From NCBI GenBank assembly GCA_024234635.1, contig JACKNX010000005.1, positions 1 through 64,000 on the forward strand: a stretch of DNA of 64,000 nucleotides, given 5' to 3'. Positions 25,830 through 34,676 of the stretch are shown in pieces. The stretch is from Pseudomonadales bacterium. Lineage in GTDB: Bacteria > Pseudomonadota > Gammaproteobacteria > Pseudomonadales > Azotimanducaceae. The position numbers and the translations under genes were made by a program. A model generated the notes under the pieces. The model saw only the letters and a list, made by a program, of their open reading frames with translations, was not told the origin of the DNA and made no database searches. Each line of letters begins with the position of its first letter. Position 1 is the first letter of the stretch.

Positions 25830-26627
25830 TCAGCTTGCTGATTTCAGATTGGCAATGAACGGGCCGAAACCGAGTTCACCTGTCCAGAAGTTGACAAGAT
25901 TCTGAACCCCCCTGGAGGTGAACGATGCGCCTGAAAGCGCGTCCACCTCATGTACCTTGCCCGGGCTGCCTTCAGGTGATGGGCTCTTCACAAGACGCAC
26001 AACGGGATTGCCGCTGGCATCGAACAGCTTCACACCGGGCCATTTCGCCTTCCACTTGGGGTTATCGACCTCGCCACCCAGGCCGGGTGTTTCCTTCTGG
26101 TCGTAAAAACCCAGTCCCGACACCGTCTCCAGATCGCCGTCAATGGCGAGGTAGCCGTACAGCGTGCCCCACAGTCCGTACCCTCGCACGGGCAGCACCA
26201 GTTTTTCGAGCCCGTGCTCACCTTCCATCACGTACACGAGACTGACGTTCTCGCGACGGCCGATGGTCGCGGTGTCCTCCTCTTCGGCGAGATCCCGCGA
26301 ATGCGCGGGATCCTTCGCCATGCGCACACCATCGTAGCCTTTGGTGTCGAAGTCGGTGAGGTAGCGGCCGGTATCCAGATCCACAGCCTTCACCGTGAAG
26401 TCGGCGAACAGTTCATCCACACCGCGCCCGTCATTGCCGACGGACTTGCCGGCCTCAAGGAGACCGGCGGCGCGCAGGATGTTCTCCTTCTGATCGAGCT
26501 CCTTGTTGCGCTGCTGTTGCGGTTTCAGCGACACATTGGCGGCGGAGACGAACACCGAACAGACCAGACATACGGCAACCGCGACGAACAGGATGTTGCC
26601 TAAGCCATCTTTGTTGAACTCAGCCAC
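25830..26627 (-). CDS. nqrC: Na+-translocating NADH:quinone oxidoreductase subunit C (covalent FMN)
   Basis: A 265-residue protein with one N-terminal membrane helix (ILFVAVAVCLVCSVFVSAA) and a periplasmic FMN-binding domain. The start is taken as GTG 26625-26627, giving VAEFNKDG. It overlaps the end of nqrB by a few bases; the open frame runs 12 codons further up into nqrB. ApbE normally attaches FMN to the last Thr of a D-x-x-[ST]-G-A-T site. Here the site reads DALSGASFTS, so Ser235 stands at the acceptor place, with Thr237 two residues on. Serine is a less common acceptor. Confidence 0.94.
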   Translation of the reverse strand: MAEFNKDGLGNILFVAVAVCLVCSVFVSAANVSLKPQQQRNKELDQKENILRAAGLLEAGKSVGNDGRGVDELFADFTVKAVDLDTGRYLTDFDTKGYDGVRMAKDPAHSRDLAEEEDTATIGRRENVSLVYVMEGEHGLEKLVLPVRGYGLWGTLYGYLAIDGDLETVSGLGFYDQKETPGLGGEVDNPKWKAKWPGVKLFDASGNPVVRLVKSPSPEGSPGKVHEVDALSGASFTSRGVQNLVNFWTGELGFGPFIANLKSAS

Positions 26628-27804
26628 GGGCAAGCCTCCGCTTGATGTTGCGCTGCATGACAAAGTAGTCGATCAGCGGCGCGAACAGGTTTCCGAACAG
26701 GATCGCCAGCATCATCCCTTCCGGGAACGCCGGGTTGGCCACGCGGATCAGGGCGCACATGACGCCGATGAGGATGCCGTACCACCAGCGGCCGGTATCC
26801 GTCATCGCCGCGGATACCGGATCGGTGGCCATGAACACCGCGCCGAAGGCAAAACCGCCCAGCACCAGATGCCACCAGAAAGGCATCTGGAACATGGGGT
26901 TGCTGGAAGGAATCACATTGAACAGCGACACCGTCGCGGCAAGACCGATCACGCAGCCGAGCATTACCCGCCAGGAGGCGATCCGGGTGAAGGCCAGAAT
27001 CAGCGCCGCGATCAACAGGGCCAACGTCGAGGTTTCACCAAACGAACCGGGCATGTTGCCGATGAAGGCAGTCATCCAGTCGACACCGTAGGGATTGCCA
27101 AGTGCCGCGTTGCCGAGGGGCGTCGCCTGCGTGACGCCGTCGACCGCAATCCACACCTGATCGCCGGACATCGACGCCGGATACGCAAAATAAAGGAACG
27201 CACGACCGGTAAGTGCCGGATTCAGGAAGTTCTTGCCGGTGCCGCCGAACACTTCCTTGCCGAGGATCACGCCAAACGCCACCCCCACAGAGGCCATCCA
27301 CAATGGAATACCGGCGGGCAGCGTGAGCGTAAACAGGATGGAGGTGACGAAGAAGCCTTCGTTTACTTCGTGCCCGCGCTTTGACGCAAACAGGACTTCG
27401 AACGCGATACCCGTGGCGAAGACAACAATATACAGGGGCACCCAGTACATCAGCCCGTGCAGCACACAGTCCACGATGTTGGCCGGATCGTACGTGGTGA
27501 GGGTGTCCAGCACGAGCGCGCGCCAGTCGTTGATGGTCGACATGCCGGCCGCTGCCATGGCGGTATTCGCCTGATAGCCGACGACATAACTGCCGACCAG
27601 CACCGGAATGAACGCTGCCAGCCACACCGTCATCATGATGCGCTTCAGATTGAGAACGTCACGGACGTGCGAAGCGCCGTGCGTGACCGTACTCGGCGTA
27701 TACAGCGCCGTGTCGATGGCTTCGTAAACGGGATAGGCCCAGGCGAACTTGCCACCCTTTTCAAAGTGGTGCTCAAGCCCGTCCATGAGGGTTCGCAGGC
27801 TCAT
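26620..27804 (-). CDS. nqrB: Na+-translocating NADH:quinone oxidoreductase subunit B (covalent FMN)
   Basis: The main membrane subunit, 394 residues with about ten hydrophobic segments, carrying riboflavin, a covalent FMN and the quinone site in Vibrio. The flavin site, SGAT in many homologs, reads DGVTQATPL with Thr228 as acceptor. The usual Gly is Gln. GKEVFGGTGKNFLNPALTGRAF is present in two adjoining blocks, as in the family. The start overlaps the nqrA stop by four bases. Confidence 0.96.
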   Translation of the reverse strand: MSLRTLMDGLEHHFEKGGKFAWAYPVYEAIDTALYTPSTVTHGASHVRDVLNLKRIMMTVWLAAFIPVLVGSYVVGYQANTAMAAAGMSTINDWRALVLDTLTTYDPANIVDCVLHGLMYWVPLYIVVFATGIAFEVLFASKRGHEVNEGFFVTSILFTLTLPAGIPLWMASVGVAFGVILGKEVFGGTGKNFLNPALTGRAFLYFAYPASMSGDQVWIAVDGVTQATPLGNAALGNPYGVDWMTAFIGNMPGSFGETSTLALLIAALILAFTRIASWRVMLGCVIGLAATVSLFNVIPSSNPMFQMPFWWHLVLGGFAFGAVFMATDPVSAAMTDTGRWWYGILIGVMCALIRVANPAFPEGMMLAILFGNLFAPLIDYFVMQRNIKRRLARG

Positions 27805-29147
27805 GCGCTCTCCTTCTCGATCTGGGTGAGCATCTGCCGCAGGACCGGACCGTACTCATATTTGCCGGGACAGGCGTAGGTGCACAGGGCGATGTCTTCT
27901 TCATCGAGCTCGAGACAACCGAGCGCAATCGCCATCTCCAGGTCACCGACCAGCAGACTGCGCAGCAGCTGCGTGGGCAGAATGTCGTGGGGCATCACCG
28001 CTTCGAAGGTGCCGATCGGCACCATGGCGCGCGGACTGCCGTTGCTCGTGGTGCTGAACTTCACCCCCCCCTGCCCGAACCAGCGGGAAAGCACCGTCGG
28101 GAACACGGAATGGCGGTCCATACCCGGTTCCAGGTAACCGAACAGCCGGCGCTCGCGCTCTTCCGGCAGAACCGATACCTGGTTGTGATAGCGCCCGAGA
28201 AACGCCATGGCGCCCGATGCGGTATGCCCGGCCAGCACGGAACCGGAAACGATGCGCTGTTCGCCATCGTTCAGTTCACCGCGCGTCAGCGCAATGAGAT
28301 CAGCACCCAGACGGGTGCGCAGCAGCCGCGGGTTGCTGACGCCCGGTCCGCCGAGGGCAACGACCCGGCTGGGATCGATGCGTCCCTTGTGGAACAGGTG
28401 ACCGATGGCGATCACGTCCTGGTAACCGATATACCAGACCGTTTTGGCAGGACCGACCGGGTCGATGAAATGGATGTGTGTGCCGGGCAGACCCGCCGGA
28501 TGCGGCCCGTCGAATTCGTGCACCTTGACACGCGATTCATGACCGGTGGGCAGGAATTTGCCGGGCTTCTGGCAAACGTGTACCTGCCCTTCAGTCAGTT
28601 TGGCCAGTACATCGAGGCCGAGTGCAAACTCCGTGGCGCGTTCGGTAATGACCAGTGCCGCATCCACACCCAACGGGTTACTGTCCATTGCGGTCACGAA
28701 AATCGAGTTCGGCACGCTGCCGAGCGCTGGAATCTTGCTGTAGGGCCGCGTACGCAGCGCAGTCCACAGACCGCTCATGCGCAGCACATTGGTTACGTCT
28801 TCCGCCGACAGCCGACCCAGCGCCTGTGTGCCGTGGGTCTCGAACAGTTTGGAGCGATCGCCTTCGACATCGATGACCACCGCCACCAGCGCGCGTTTTT
28901 CACCGCGTACGACACTGGCGACCTTGCCGGCCGCCGGCGAGGTGACGACAACGCCGGGGTTTTTCTTGTCCTCGAAGAGCGGCGTGCCGATCTGCACACT
29001 GTCGCCTTCCGCCACCTTCATCGTAGGCCGCAGGCCCGGATAGTCGCTGCCGAGCACGGCAACCCGGGTGACGGGTGTCGCGTCTTCGATCTCCTGGCGC
29101 GGAGTACCTGCGATGGGCAGGTTCAGACCTCGTTTGATTTCGATCAT
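27801..29147 (-). CDS. nqrA: Na+-translocating NADH:quinone oxidoreductase subunit A
   Basis: First gene of the nqr operon. NqrA is a soluble 448-residue subunit on the cytoplasmic face that contacts NqrB near the quinone site. It starts MIEIKRGLNLPIAG and has the barrel-sandwich-type LFEDKKNPGVVVTSPAAG, as in RnfC-related proteins, but no Fe-S ligands. The C-terminus ends with the ALCTYACPGKYEYGPVLR region common to NqrA. No strong SD precedes the ATG. Confidence 0.97.
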   Translation of the reverse strand: MIEIKRGLNLPIAGTPRQEIEDATPVTRVAVLGSDYPGLRPTMKVAEGDSVQIGTPLFEDKKNPGVVVTSPAAGKVASVVRGEKRALVAVVIDVEGDRSKLFETHGTQALGRLSAEDVTNVLRMSGLWTALRTRPYSKIPALGSVPNSIFVTAMDSNPLGVDAALVITERATEFALGLDVLAKLTEGQVHVCQKPGKFLPTGHESRVKVHEFDGPHPAGLPGTHIHFIDPVGPAKTVWYIGYQDVIAIGHLFHKGRIDPSRVVALGGPGVSNPRLLRTRLGADLIALTRGELNDGEQRIVSGSVLAGHTASGAMAFLGRYHNQVSVLPEERERRLFGYLEPGMDRHSVFPTVLSRWFGQGGVKFSTTSNGSPRAMVPIGTFEAVMPHDILPTQLLRSLLVGDLEMAIALGCLELDEEDIALCTYACPGKYEYGPVLRQMLTQIEKESA

Positions 29148-29893
29148 CGGTAGTTGGTCACCTGGTGTGCCGTCCGGTCACCCATCACAGCCAGCCGGAT
29201 GCGGGAACATCCGGCACGCCTGCGGCCAGCGAGCTGACGGCCTGTTGTATTTCCGGCGTCGCGTAGCAACCACCCTGTCACCAGCGCATACCGGCAAGGA
29301 AGCTGCATGCCTGTGCCACCGACAAGTCCCAGAAAAACGGGCACGGCCACGGCATGGGTAAAACGGCAATACCTGCTTGAGTGGGTTATCGACACTGTTC
29401 GGCAAAAATTTAAGTCGGTGGTCGCAGGGCCTGTGCTCTCGACGCAAAAGGTGGGAACCGTCCACTTTCCCTGCAAAGGTGTTTGCTCCCACCAAGGTCG
29501 TTGCCCGCACGCTTTTCCTGCAATGCCGGCCTGTTGCCTTCAGGAATGCGCCCGCGCGGGCGGCGGCATTATAGTTGCCGGCCTTCCGCAAAGACAATGC
29601 GAAGTCCCATTCAACAGCAACCACATCGCCTGATTTCGGGCCCCAAAGAAAAACCGGGCCCCTAACAGCCGGCCACGTTGCGATTGCCAGCGCTGTCGCA
29701 CATGGAACTGAAGTTCCATGAGAGGCTGCTGAAAAAGCAGCCTGGTATGCCAGCCAGGGACGGCTGGCCCGAAAATGCAGCGGAAAACGCTGTATTTAGC
29801 GCGAGTCGGCGAAGACGACGACTGCTGAAACAAGTCCAGGATGGACTTTTTCAGCATCCTGCCAAGGCCCGGTTCAATCCGGCAACGGTGCGA
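29148..29893. other. Long intergenic region between nqrA and GAPDH
   Basis: About 750 bases without a convincing gene. The left part must hold the nqr promoter. GGTGGGA near 29450 and TCCCACC near 29494 could pair over a roughly 30-base loop, but I could not tie this to a known RNA. The right part (29671-29855) is a repeat element with three hairpins. Open frames here of about 100 residues lack family features and are regarded as chance. Confidence 0.5.
29671..29855 (-). repeat. Dispersed repeat element, copy 1
   Basis: Read on the minus strand it starts with a hairpin made from GCTGAAAAAGTCC and GGACTTGTTTCAGC. It ends with a tail running from TTTCAGCAGCC through TTCCATGTGCGACAGCG to CAACGTGGCC. 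The tail matches copy 2 at 31676-31739 over about 64 bases with roughly 80-85% identity by eye. Two more hairpins lie within: AGGCTGCT/AGCAGCCT at 29723-29743 and ATGGAAC/GTTCCAT at 29702-29719. The outer hairpin (29824-29855) also lies just after the GAPDH stop and could end its transcript. No transposase is present. Confidence 0.7.
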
Positions 29894-31369
29894 TCAGAAA
29901 CCGAGTTCAGCCGCGTCTTTCGGCACCAGCGGGTACTGGATGCCAGCCCACCGCTGCACGCAACGAACCACCTGGCACGCATAGCCGAACTCGTTGTCGT
30001 ACCAGACGTACAGCACCACACGGTTGTCTTTCGCTATCGTGGCACCGCCATCGACGATGCAGGCATGCCGATTGCCCACGAAGTCGGACGACACCACTTC
30101 GGGGGACATCGTGAAATCAATCTGGCGCTGCATGGTGGAGAACAGCGTGGCCTTGCGAATGTACTCATTCACCTCCTCCACCGTGACATCGCGACCGAGG
30201 TTGAGGTTCATGATGGCCAGCGACACGTTGGGCGTTGGCACCCGGATGGCGTTGCCGGTGAACTTGCCGGCCATCTCGGGCAACAACTTGGTGACCGCTT
30301 TCGAGGCGCCGGTTTCCGTGATGACCATGTTCAGCGGCGCCGCCCGGCCTCGACGCGGCTTGTCATGATAGTTGTCGATAAGGTTCTGGTCATTGGTATA
30401 GGAGTGCACCGTTTCCATGTGACCGGACAGAATCGTGTACTCATCGTGCATCACCTTGATGACCGGCACGATGGCATTGGTGGTGCAGCTTGCCGCCGCC
30501 AGGATGGTGTCGGTGGGCAGGATATCGTGTGAGTTGACACCGGCGACGATGTCCTTGATATCGCCCTTGCCAGGCGCCGTGAGTATGACCCTGCTGGCGC
30601 CCTTGGCCTTGAGGTGTTCACTCAGTTTCGCGCGATCCCGCCACACGCCGGTATTGTCGATGACAATGGCGTTGTCGATGCCATAGGCGGTGTAGTCCAC
30701 TTCCGCGGGCGCGGAAGCATAGATGATGCGAATGACGTTGCCGTTGGCGATGATGCAGCTGTTTTCCTCGTCGATGCGCAGGGTGCCCTGGAAGCTGCCG
30801 TGCACGCTGTCGCGGCGCAGCAGCGATGCCCGCTTCACGAGGTCGTCGCCCTTGCCCTTGCGCACCACGATGGCCCGCAGCCGCAACTGCCCGCCGCTCC
30901 CGGTCTTCTCTATGAGCAGGCGCGCCAGCAACCGGCCGATACGACCGAAGCCGTAGAGTACGACGTCCTGCGGCTTTTCCAGTGGCGGCACGTGACGACC
31001 GATGACTTCGGCACATTCGCGCCTCACGAATTCCAGCGGCGAAATGTCGCCAGCGGCAGCCTCCTCCATGTATTTGGAAGCCAGCTTGCCGACGTCGATA
31101 TGCGACGGCCCGAGGTCGAGCTGGGACAGCGCATCGAGGATGGGATAGCTCTCGAACTCGGAAAGTTCGTTCAGCGCAACCTGACGCACGTAGCGATGCG
31201 TCTTCATGATCTGCGTCACGCTCTGGTTGTACAGCGCGCGCCCGAAACAGTACGTGACAACGTTGCTTCGATAGAGGCGGCCAATGATCGGGATCATCGC
31301 CTCGGCGAGGGCTTCACGTTCTTTCCAGTCGGGGAAATAGTCTTCCAGGGTGGGTAGTGCCACTGGCAA
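29894..31369 (-). CDS. Glyceraldehyde-3-phosphate dehydrogenase, long form
   Basis: A 491-residue GAPDH with an extra N-terminal domain of about 125 residues before the Rossmann fold (VVLYGFGRIGRLLARLL). The active-site Cys295 is in AAASCTTNAIVP, and the C-terminal YVWYDNEFGYA is normal. The enzyme interconverts glyceraldehyde-3-phosphate and 1,3-bisphosphoglycerate. The long form occurs next to nqr and mfd in Pseudomonas (PA3001, from memory) and is thought to favour gluconeogenesis. Repeat copies flank the gene on both sides. Confidence 0.95.
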   Translation of the reverse strand: MPVALPTLEDYFPDWKEREALAEAMIPIIGRLYRSNVVTYCFGRALYNQSVTQIMKTHRYVRQVALNELSEFESYPILDALSQLDLGPSHIDVGKLASKYMEEAAAGDISPLEFVRRECAEVIGRHVPPLEKPQDVVLYGFGRIGRLLARLLIEKTGSGGQLRLRAIVVRKGKGDDLVKRASLLRRDSVHGSFQGTLRIDEENSCIIANGNVIRIIYASAPAEVDYTAYGIDNAIVIDNTGVWRDRAKLSEHLKAKGASRVILTAPGKGDIKDIVAGVNSHDILPTDTILAAASCTTNAIVPVIKVMHDEYTILSGHMETVHSYTNDQNLIDNYHDKPRRGRAAPLNMVITETGASKAVTKLLPEMAGKFTGNAIRVPTPNVSLAIMNLNLGRDVTVEEVNEYIRKATLFSTMQRQIDFTMSPEVVSSDFVGNRHACIVDGGATIAKDNRVVLYVWYDNEFGYACQVVRCVQRWAGIQYPLVPKDAAELGF

Positions 31370-31759
31370 TTCCTTGTCGTGGTTTGTGGGAATACCGATT
31401 GACGCGCATTATCGAGAGTCGCTTCCCGCGCGGCAACAAGCGATACCCGCAGCGCGGGTGAAATGTGACCACCACGTCAGATTGCGTGGGCAACAGTGCT
31501 CGTCGCCCCGTGCAATCCGTGGCCCGCGCACGCCGTGACGACCCGTTCGCGCAGGCGTGCCGCCGAACGCCTGTGCAGCAACCCGCCGCACAGGGGCAAG
31601 CGTACTGGTCATCCGCCGGATGCCCAGCCTGCACGATTCTTGAACCGTCGCCAGCTGAAAAGGTCCAGGGGGGACTATTTCAGCATCCGCTCATGGCACG
31701 AAGTTCCAGGCGCGACAGCGCGGGCAGTCGCAACGGGCCAGTCGCCAACGAACAGTGCG
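31370..31759. other. Intergenic region upstream of GAPDH with repeat copy 2
   Basis: About 390 bases between the GAPDH start and the end of the oxidoreductase beta-subunit gene. It should contain the GAPDH promoter. The only structure recognised is the repeat at 31654-31739. No convincing gene is seen on either strand. Confidence 0.5.
31654..31739 (+). repeat. Dispersed repeat element, copy 2
   Basis: A hairpin of GCTGAAAAGGTCC and GGACTATTTCAGC (two mismatches) leads directly into a tail running from CATCCGCTCATGGCACG through AAGTTCCAGGCGCGACAGCG to CAACGGGCC. Hairpin and tail match copy 1, which lies on the opposite strand at the other end of GAPDH. This copy lacks the internal hairpin module of copy 1. 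Confidence 0.7.
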
Positions 31760-32815
31760 CTAGCGGAAACTCTCGTTGATGGCGGTCAGCGCGCTGCTGC
31801 CCGGACAAAGCTCACCCGTGCCGAGTTGGTTGAGCGGCGTATCGAGCGTGTTGAGGATGTCGTGACAGTCCATGGCCGCCGGATCCAGGTACAAAAGACC
31901 GGTGACGACCTCTCCCCGCTCCTGCCGGCTCTGCACGTAGTGCAGCGCCTCCACACGGTTGTGCGGATCGTAGTCCTCTGCCACCTTGTACAGGTGCAGC
32001 GTCGAGCCATCCGGCATGCTCACGCGCTCCGTGGTCCCTGGCGCATAGTCGGCCGTGATTTCCCGGGCGGCGGGCACGTAGTCGGCCGCAACCACGGTTT
32101 CGGAGTGCTTGCGCACGTACTCGTAGCTTTTGGTGGAGCCGTTATGGTTGTTGAATGCGACACACGGACTGACCACATCGATGAACGCCATGCCGTGGTG
32201 CATCAGGCCAGCCTTGATGAGCGGCACCAGCTGCTTCTTGTCGCCGGAAAAGCTGCGGGCGACAAAACTCGCACCGAGCTGGATCGCCATGCTGACCAGG
32301 TCGATCGCTTCATACAGGTTGGGCGCCCCACGCTTGTTCGTCGAGCCCTTGTCGTTCGTCGCCGAGAACTGGCCCTTGGTCAGACCATACGTGCCGTTGT
32401 TGTCGACGATGTAGAGCATGTTGATGCGCCGGCGCACGATATGCGCGAACTGGCCGAGACCAATCGAGGCCGAGTCACCATCACCAGAGATGCCAATGGT
32501 GTACAGCTCCTTGTTGGCCAGATTGGCACCGGTGGCCACCGACGGCATTCGGCCGTGAACGGAATTGAATCCGTGCGACCGGTTGAGAAAGTAGCTGGGC
32601 GTCTTCGACGAGCAGCCGATACCGGAAATCTTTGCGAAGCGGTGCGGCGGAATCGACAGCTCCGCACAGGCCTGCACGATGGCGGCACTCACCGAGTCGT
32701 GACCGCAGCCGGCACACAACGTGGAGACGGAGCCCTCGTAGTCTCGCCGTGTCAGGCCGAGGTCGTTGACCGGCAGCCGGGGATGGTGAACCGCGGGTTT
32801 GGCGACAAACGTCAT
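31760..32815 (-). CDS. 2-oxoacid:acceptor oxidoreductase, beta (TPP-binding) subunit
   Basis: A 351-residue subunit that binds thiamine diphosphate and begins the oxidative decarboxylation of a 2-oxoacid to acyl-CoA. CAGCGHDSVSAA near residue 35 and GIGCSSKTPSYF near 65 supply Fe-S and TPP contacts. GDGDSASIGLGQ near 112 is the TPP-Mg motif with its Asn/Asp partner in VDNNGTYGLTKGQ. It is the third gene of the cluster; its start overlaps the alpha-subunit stop by four bases. Size and partners resemble KorB of the Azoarcus evansii 2-oxoglutarate:NADP+ oxidoreductase (recalled), so 2-oxoglutarate is the favoured substrate. Confidence 0.9.
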   Translation of the reverse strand: MTFVAKPAVHHPRLPVNDLGLTRRDYEGSVSTLCAGCGHDSVSAAIVQACAELSIPPHRFAKISGIGCSSKTPSYFLNRSHGFNSVHGRMPSVATGANLANKELYTIGISGDGDSASIGLGQFAHIVRRRINMLYIVDNNGTYGLTKGQFSATNDKGSTNKRGAPNLYEAIDLVSMAIQLGASFVARSFSGDKKQLVPLIKAGLMHHGMAFIDVVSPCVAFNNHNGSTKSYEYVRKHSETVVAADYVPAAREITADYAPGTTERVSMPDGSTLHLYKVAEDYDPHNRVEALHYVQSRQERGEVVTGLLYLDPAAMDCHDILNTLDTPLNQLGTGELCPGSSALTAINESFR

Positions 32816-34638
32816 GACTTCACCTCCGTCATCCGCGATATACGGTTGACGCTGTAGTAGTTGGCGATCTGTGACTGGATCTCATTCGCGGAAATCGACA
32901 GGCCGGCGTAGTACAGCACCGGCACGAGCCTGGCGGGATCGACCTGAAGCTCATTGACCAGCAGCTGGCGCATCTGGCCGTCGCGATTCTGCTCGACCAC
33001 AAATACCTGCTCGTGCTCGCGCACGAATTTTTCCACTTCCTCGCCGAACGGGAACGCACGCACGCGGCAGGTGTCCAGTTCGATCCCTTCTTCAGCCAGA
33101 TTGTCCAGCGCCTCAGGCATGGGCAGCGCGGTGGTACCGAAATACAGTACGCCATTGCGCCGCCCGTTCGACACCACTTCCGCCTTCGGCACCAGCGCGC
33201 TTGCCGTCCGCCACTTCTTCAGCAGTCGTTCCATGTTGCGCTGATAGGCTGCCGGGCTCTCCGTATACGCCGCATATTCGTCACGCGATGTGCCGCGGGT
33301 GAAAAACGCGCCTTTGCTGGGGTGCGTCCCCGGATAGGTGCGATACCCGATACCGTCACCGTCCACGTCAAGGTAACGGCCGAAACGACCGATTTCATCG
33401 AGAGCCCTGGCATCGAGCACCTTGCCGCGGTCGTACGCACGGCTGTCATCCCAATCAAAGGGTTCGGACAGGCTGTCGTTCATCCCGAGTTCGAGATCGC
33501 TGAGCACCAGAATCGGTGTCTGCAACCGGTCGGCGAGGTCCAGCGCATCCGCCGCGAAGTCGAAACATTCACGCGGTGTCGAAGGAAACAGAACCACGTG
33601 CCGGGTGTCGCCGTGCGAGGCATAGGCCGCCGACAGCACATCGCTCTGCTGCGTGCGCGTGGGCATGCCCGTACTGGGCCCGGAGCGCTGGATGTCCCAG
33701 AGCACGGCGGGAATTTCGGCGAAGTACGCCAGGCCCAGAAATTCGCTCATCAGCGATAGCCCCGGTCCGCTGGTCGCGGTAAAGGAACGTGCGCCATTCC
33801 ACCCGGCGCCGATCACCACACCGATGGCGGACAGTTCGTCCTCCGCCTGCACGATCGCAAACTTCGACTTGCCCGTGGCCTTGTCCCGACGCAACTGGTT
33901 GCAGTAACGCTCGAAGCTTTCGACCACGCTGGTGGACGGCGTAATCGGATACCAGGCACAGACACTGGCTCCGCCATAGACGGAACCGAGCGCGGCGGCG
34001 GTATTGCCGTCCGTCATGATCTTGTCGCCCAGCGCATCCAGTCGCTTCACCTGCAGGGGCAGCGGGCAGTCGAGGTAGTCGAACGCATAACGCCGGCCGA
34101 TTTCCATCGCCCGTATGTTGGGCTCGATGAGATCGTCTTTGCCCTTGTACTGCTTCGACACCATGCCCGTGATGACATCGAACTCGATGTTGAGCAGGGC
34201 CGTGAGCACACCGAGGTAGGTGATGTTCTTGAACAGACCACGCTGCTTGGGATCCGTGAATTCCGGCAGCAGCAACTGGGCGATCGGTACGCCGATCTCA
34301 TGGATATCGGACCGGTGGAACTCACTCGCCAGCGGCTTGGTGTTGTCGTAGAAAAGATAGCCACCGGGTTTCAGTGAGGCGACGTCTTCGCCGAAGGTCT
34401 CGGCATTCATCGCCACCATGATGTCCACACCTTCCCGGCGCCCGAGGTAACCCTTGGCACTCACCCGTACTTCGAACCAGGTTGGCAGCCCCTGGATGTT
34501 GGACGGAAAGATGTTTCGGGTCGCCACCGGAATACCCATGCGGAACAGCGCCTTGGCGAACATGCCATTGGCGCTGGCCGAACCGGAGCCATTCACGTTG
34601 GCGAACCGGATCACGAAGTCGTTGTAGGTCACCGACAT
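32812..34638 (-). CDS. 2-oxoacid:acceptor oxidoreductase, fused gamma-alpha subunit
   Basis: A 608-residue protein from ATG 34636-34638. Residues 1-190 form the gamma domain (FANVNGSGSASANGMFAKAL, NIQGLPTWFEVRVS). The rest is the alpha domain, with the pyrimidine-binding CAWYPITPSTSVVESF near 240 and SGPGLSLMSEFLGLAYFAEIP split across the next domain. This fusion is typical of 2-oxoglutarate-type enzymes of aerobic and facultative bacteria. With the beta subunit it converts a 2-oxoacid and CoA to acyl-CoA, passing electrons to the FAD/Fe-S subunit encoded upstream. Confidence 0.9.
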   Translation of the reverse strand: MSVTYNDFVIRFANVNGSGSASANGMFAKALFRMGIPVATRNIFPSNIQGLPTWFEVRVSAKGYLGRREGVDIMVAMNAETFGEDVASLKPGGYLFYDNTKPLASEFHRSDIHEIGVPIAQLLLPEFTDPKQRGLFKNITYLGVLTALLNIEFDVITGMVSKQYKGKDDLIEPNIRAMEIGRRYAFDYLDCPLPLQVKRLDALGDKIMTDGNTAAALGSVYGGASVCAWYPITPSTSVVESFERYCNQLRRDKATGKSKFAIVQAEDELSAIGVVIGAGWNGARSFTATSGPGLSLMSEFLGLAYFAEIPAVLWDIQRSGPSTGMPTRTQQSDVLSAAYASHGDTRHVVLFPSTPRECFDFAADALDLADRLQTPILVLSDLELGMNDSLSEPFDWDDSRAYDRGKVLDARALDEIGRFGRYLDVDGDGIGYRTYPGTHPSKGAFFTRGTSRDEYAAYTESPAAYQRNMERLLKKWRTASALVPKAEVVSNGRRNGVLYFGTTALPMPEALDNLAEEGIELDTCRVRAFPFGEEVEKFVREHEQVFVVEQNRDGQMRQLLVNELQVDPARLVPVLYYAGLSISANEIQSQIANYYSVNRISRMTEVKS

Positions 34639-34676
34639 CTCAGTTGTCTCTCTCCCGATACGCTGGAACCGCGGAA

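Noticed and set aside
29307..29633. 108-codon plus-strand frame in the nqrA-GAPDH gap
   Set aside because: Cys/Pro-rich translation without motifs, no ribosome site, and codon use unlike the neighbours.
31465..31779. Small open frames over repeat copy 2
   Set aside because: They cross the hairpin and tail of the repeat and have no motifs or start signals.
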